Below are positions 6,392-6,405 of a DNA stretch of 6,405 nt, in pieces. This DNA is from B8-G4 sp033720735. GTDB lineage: Bacteria; Bacteroidota; Bacteroidia; Chitinophagales; Saprospiraceae. Made by a program: the position numbers and the translations under genes. The notes beneath the pieces were generated by a model that made no database searches, had not been told where the DNA came from, and worked only from the letters and a program-made list of their open reading frames with translations. The stretch spans positions 1-6,405 of the forward strand of contig JAWWBX010000255.1 in the NCBI GenBank assembly GCA_033720735.1, in the 5' to 3' direction. Each line of letters opens with the position of its first letter. The first letter of the stretch is position 1.

Positions 6392-6405
6392 GTGATCTGG
6401 TGTCA

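Overview
The window most resembles a chromosomal segment of a moderately GC-rich Bacteroidota member (Saprospiraceae/Lewinella-like or a related lineage). This rests on the style of the GH28 and KatG proteins, the lack of clear Shine-Dalgarno sequences before any start, and a hairpin repeat family of a kind common between genes in that phylum. The assignment is by eye and tentative.

Layout: (1) 1-266 is a tandem array of about seven imperfect hairpin units of 34-40 bp. It is cut by the left window edge and ends just before the first gene. (2) 285-1778 (+) encodes a secreted family 28 glycoside hydrolase (polygalacturonase-like right-handed beta-helix). Seven bases later, 1786-2721 (+) encodes a probable lipoprotein whose C-terminal half carries a H...DAHE...DN..D..NN..G signature like that of DUF6973 proteins; the two genes probably share a transcript. 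(3) 2714-3931 (-) encodes a membrane-anchored pentapeptide-repeat protein. It converges on the lipoprotein gene and the two coding ends overlap by 8 bp. (4) 3932-4115 is a divergent intergenic region with two small hairpins and a CRP/FNR-like palindrome. (5) 4116-6365 (+) encodes a complete bifunctional catalase-peroxidase, KatG. (6) 6366-6405 is a short 3' flank that contains a degenerate piece resembling the repeat family at the left end.

The genes do not form one obvious pathway. GH28 points to pectin-type polysaccharide breakdown in the periplasm or outside the cell, KatG to removal of hydrogen peroxide in the cytoplasm, and the pentapeptide protein to an unknown scaffold role at the inner membrane. 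No mobile-element gene, CRISPR array, tRNA or rRNA was recognised. I found no convincing new multi-gene system. The signals most worth a second look are the repeat array with compensatory stem changes, the altered catalytic motifs of the GH28 protein, the unusually regular pentapeptide solenoid on a membrane anchor, and the palindromes upstream of katG.
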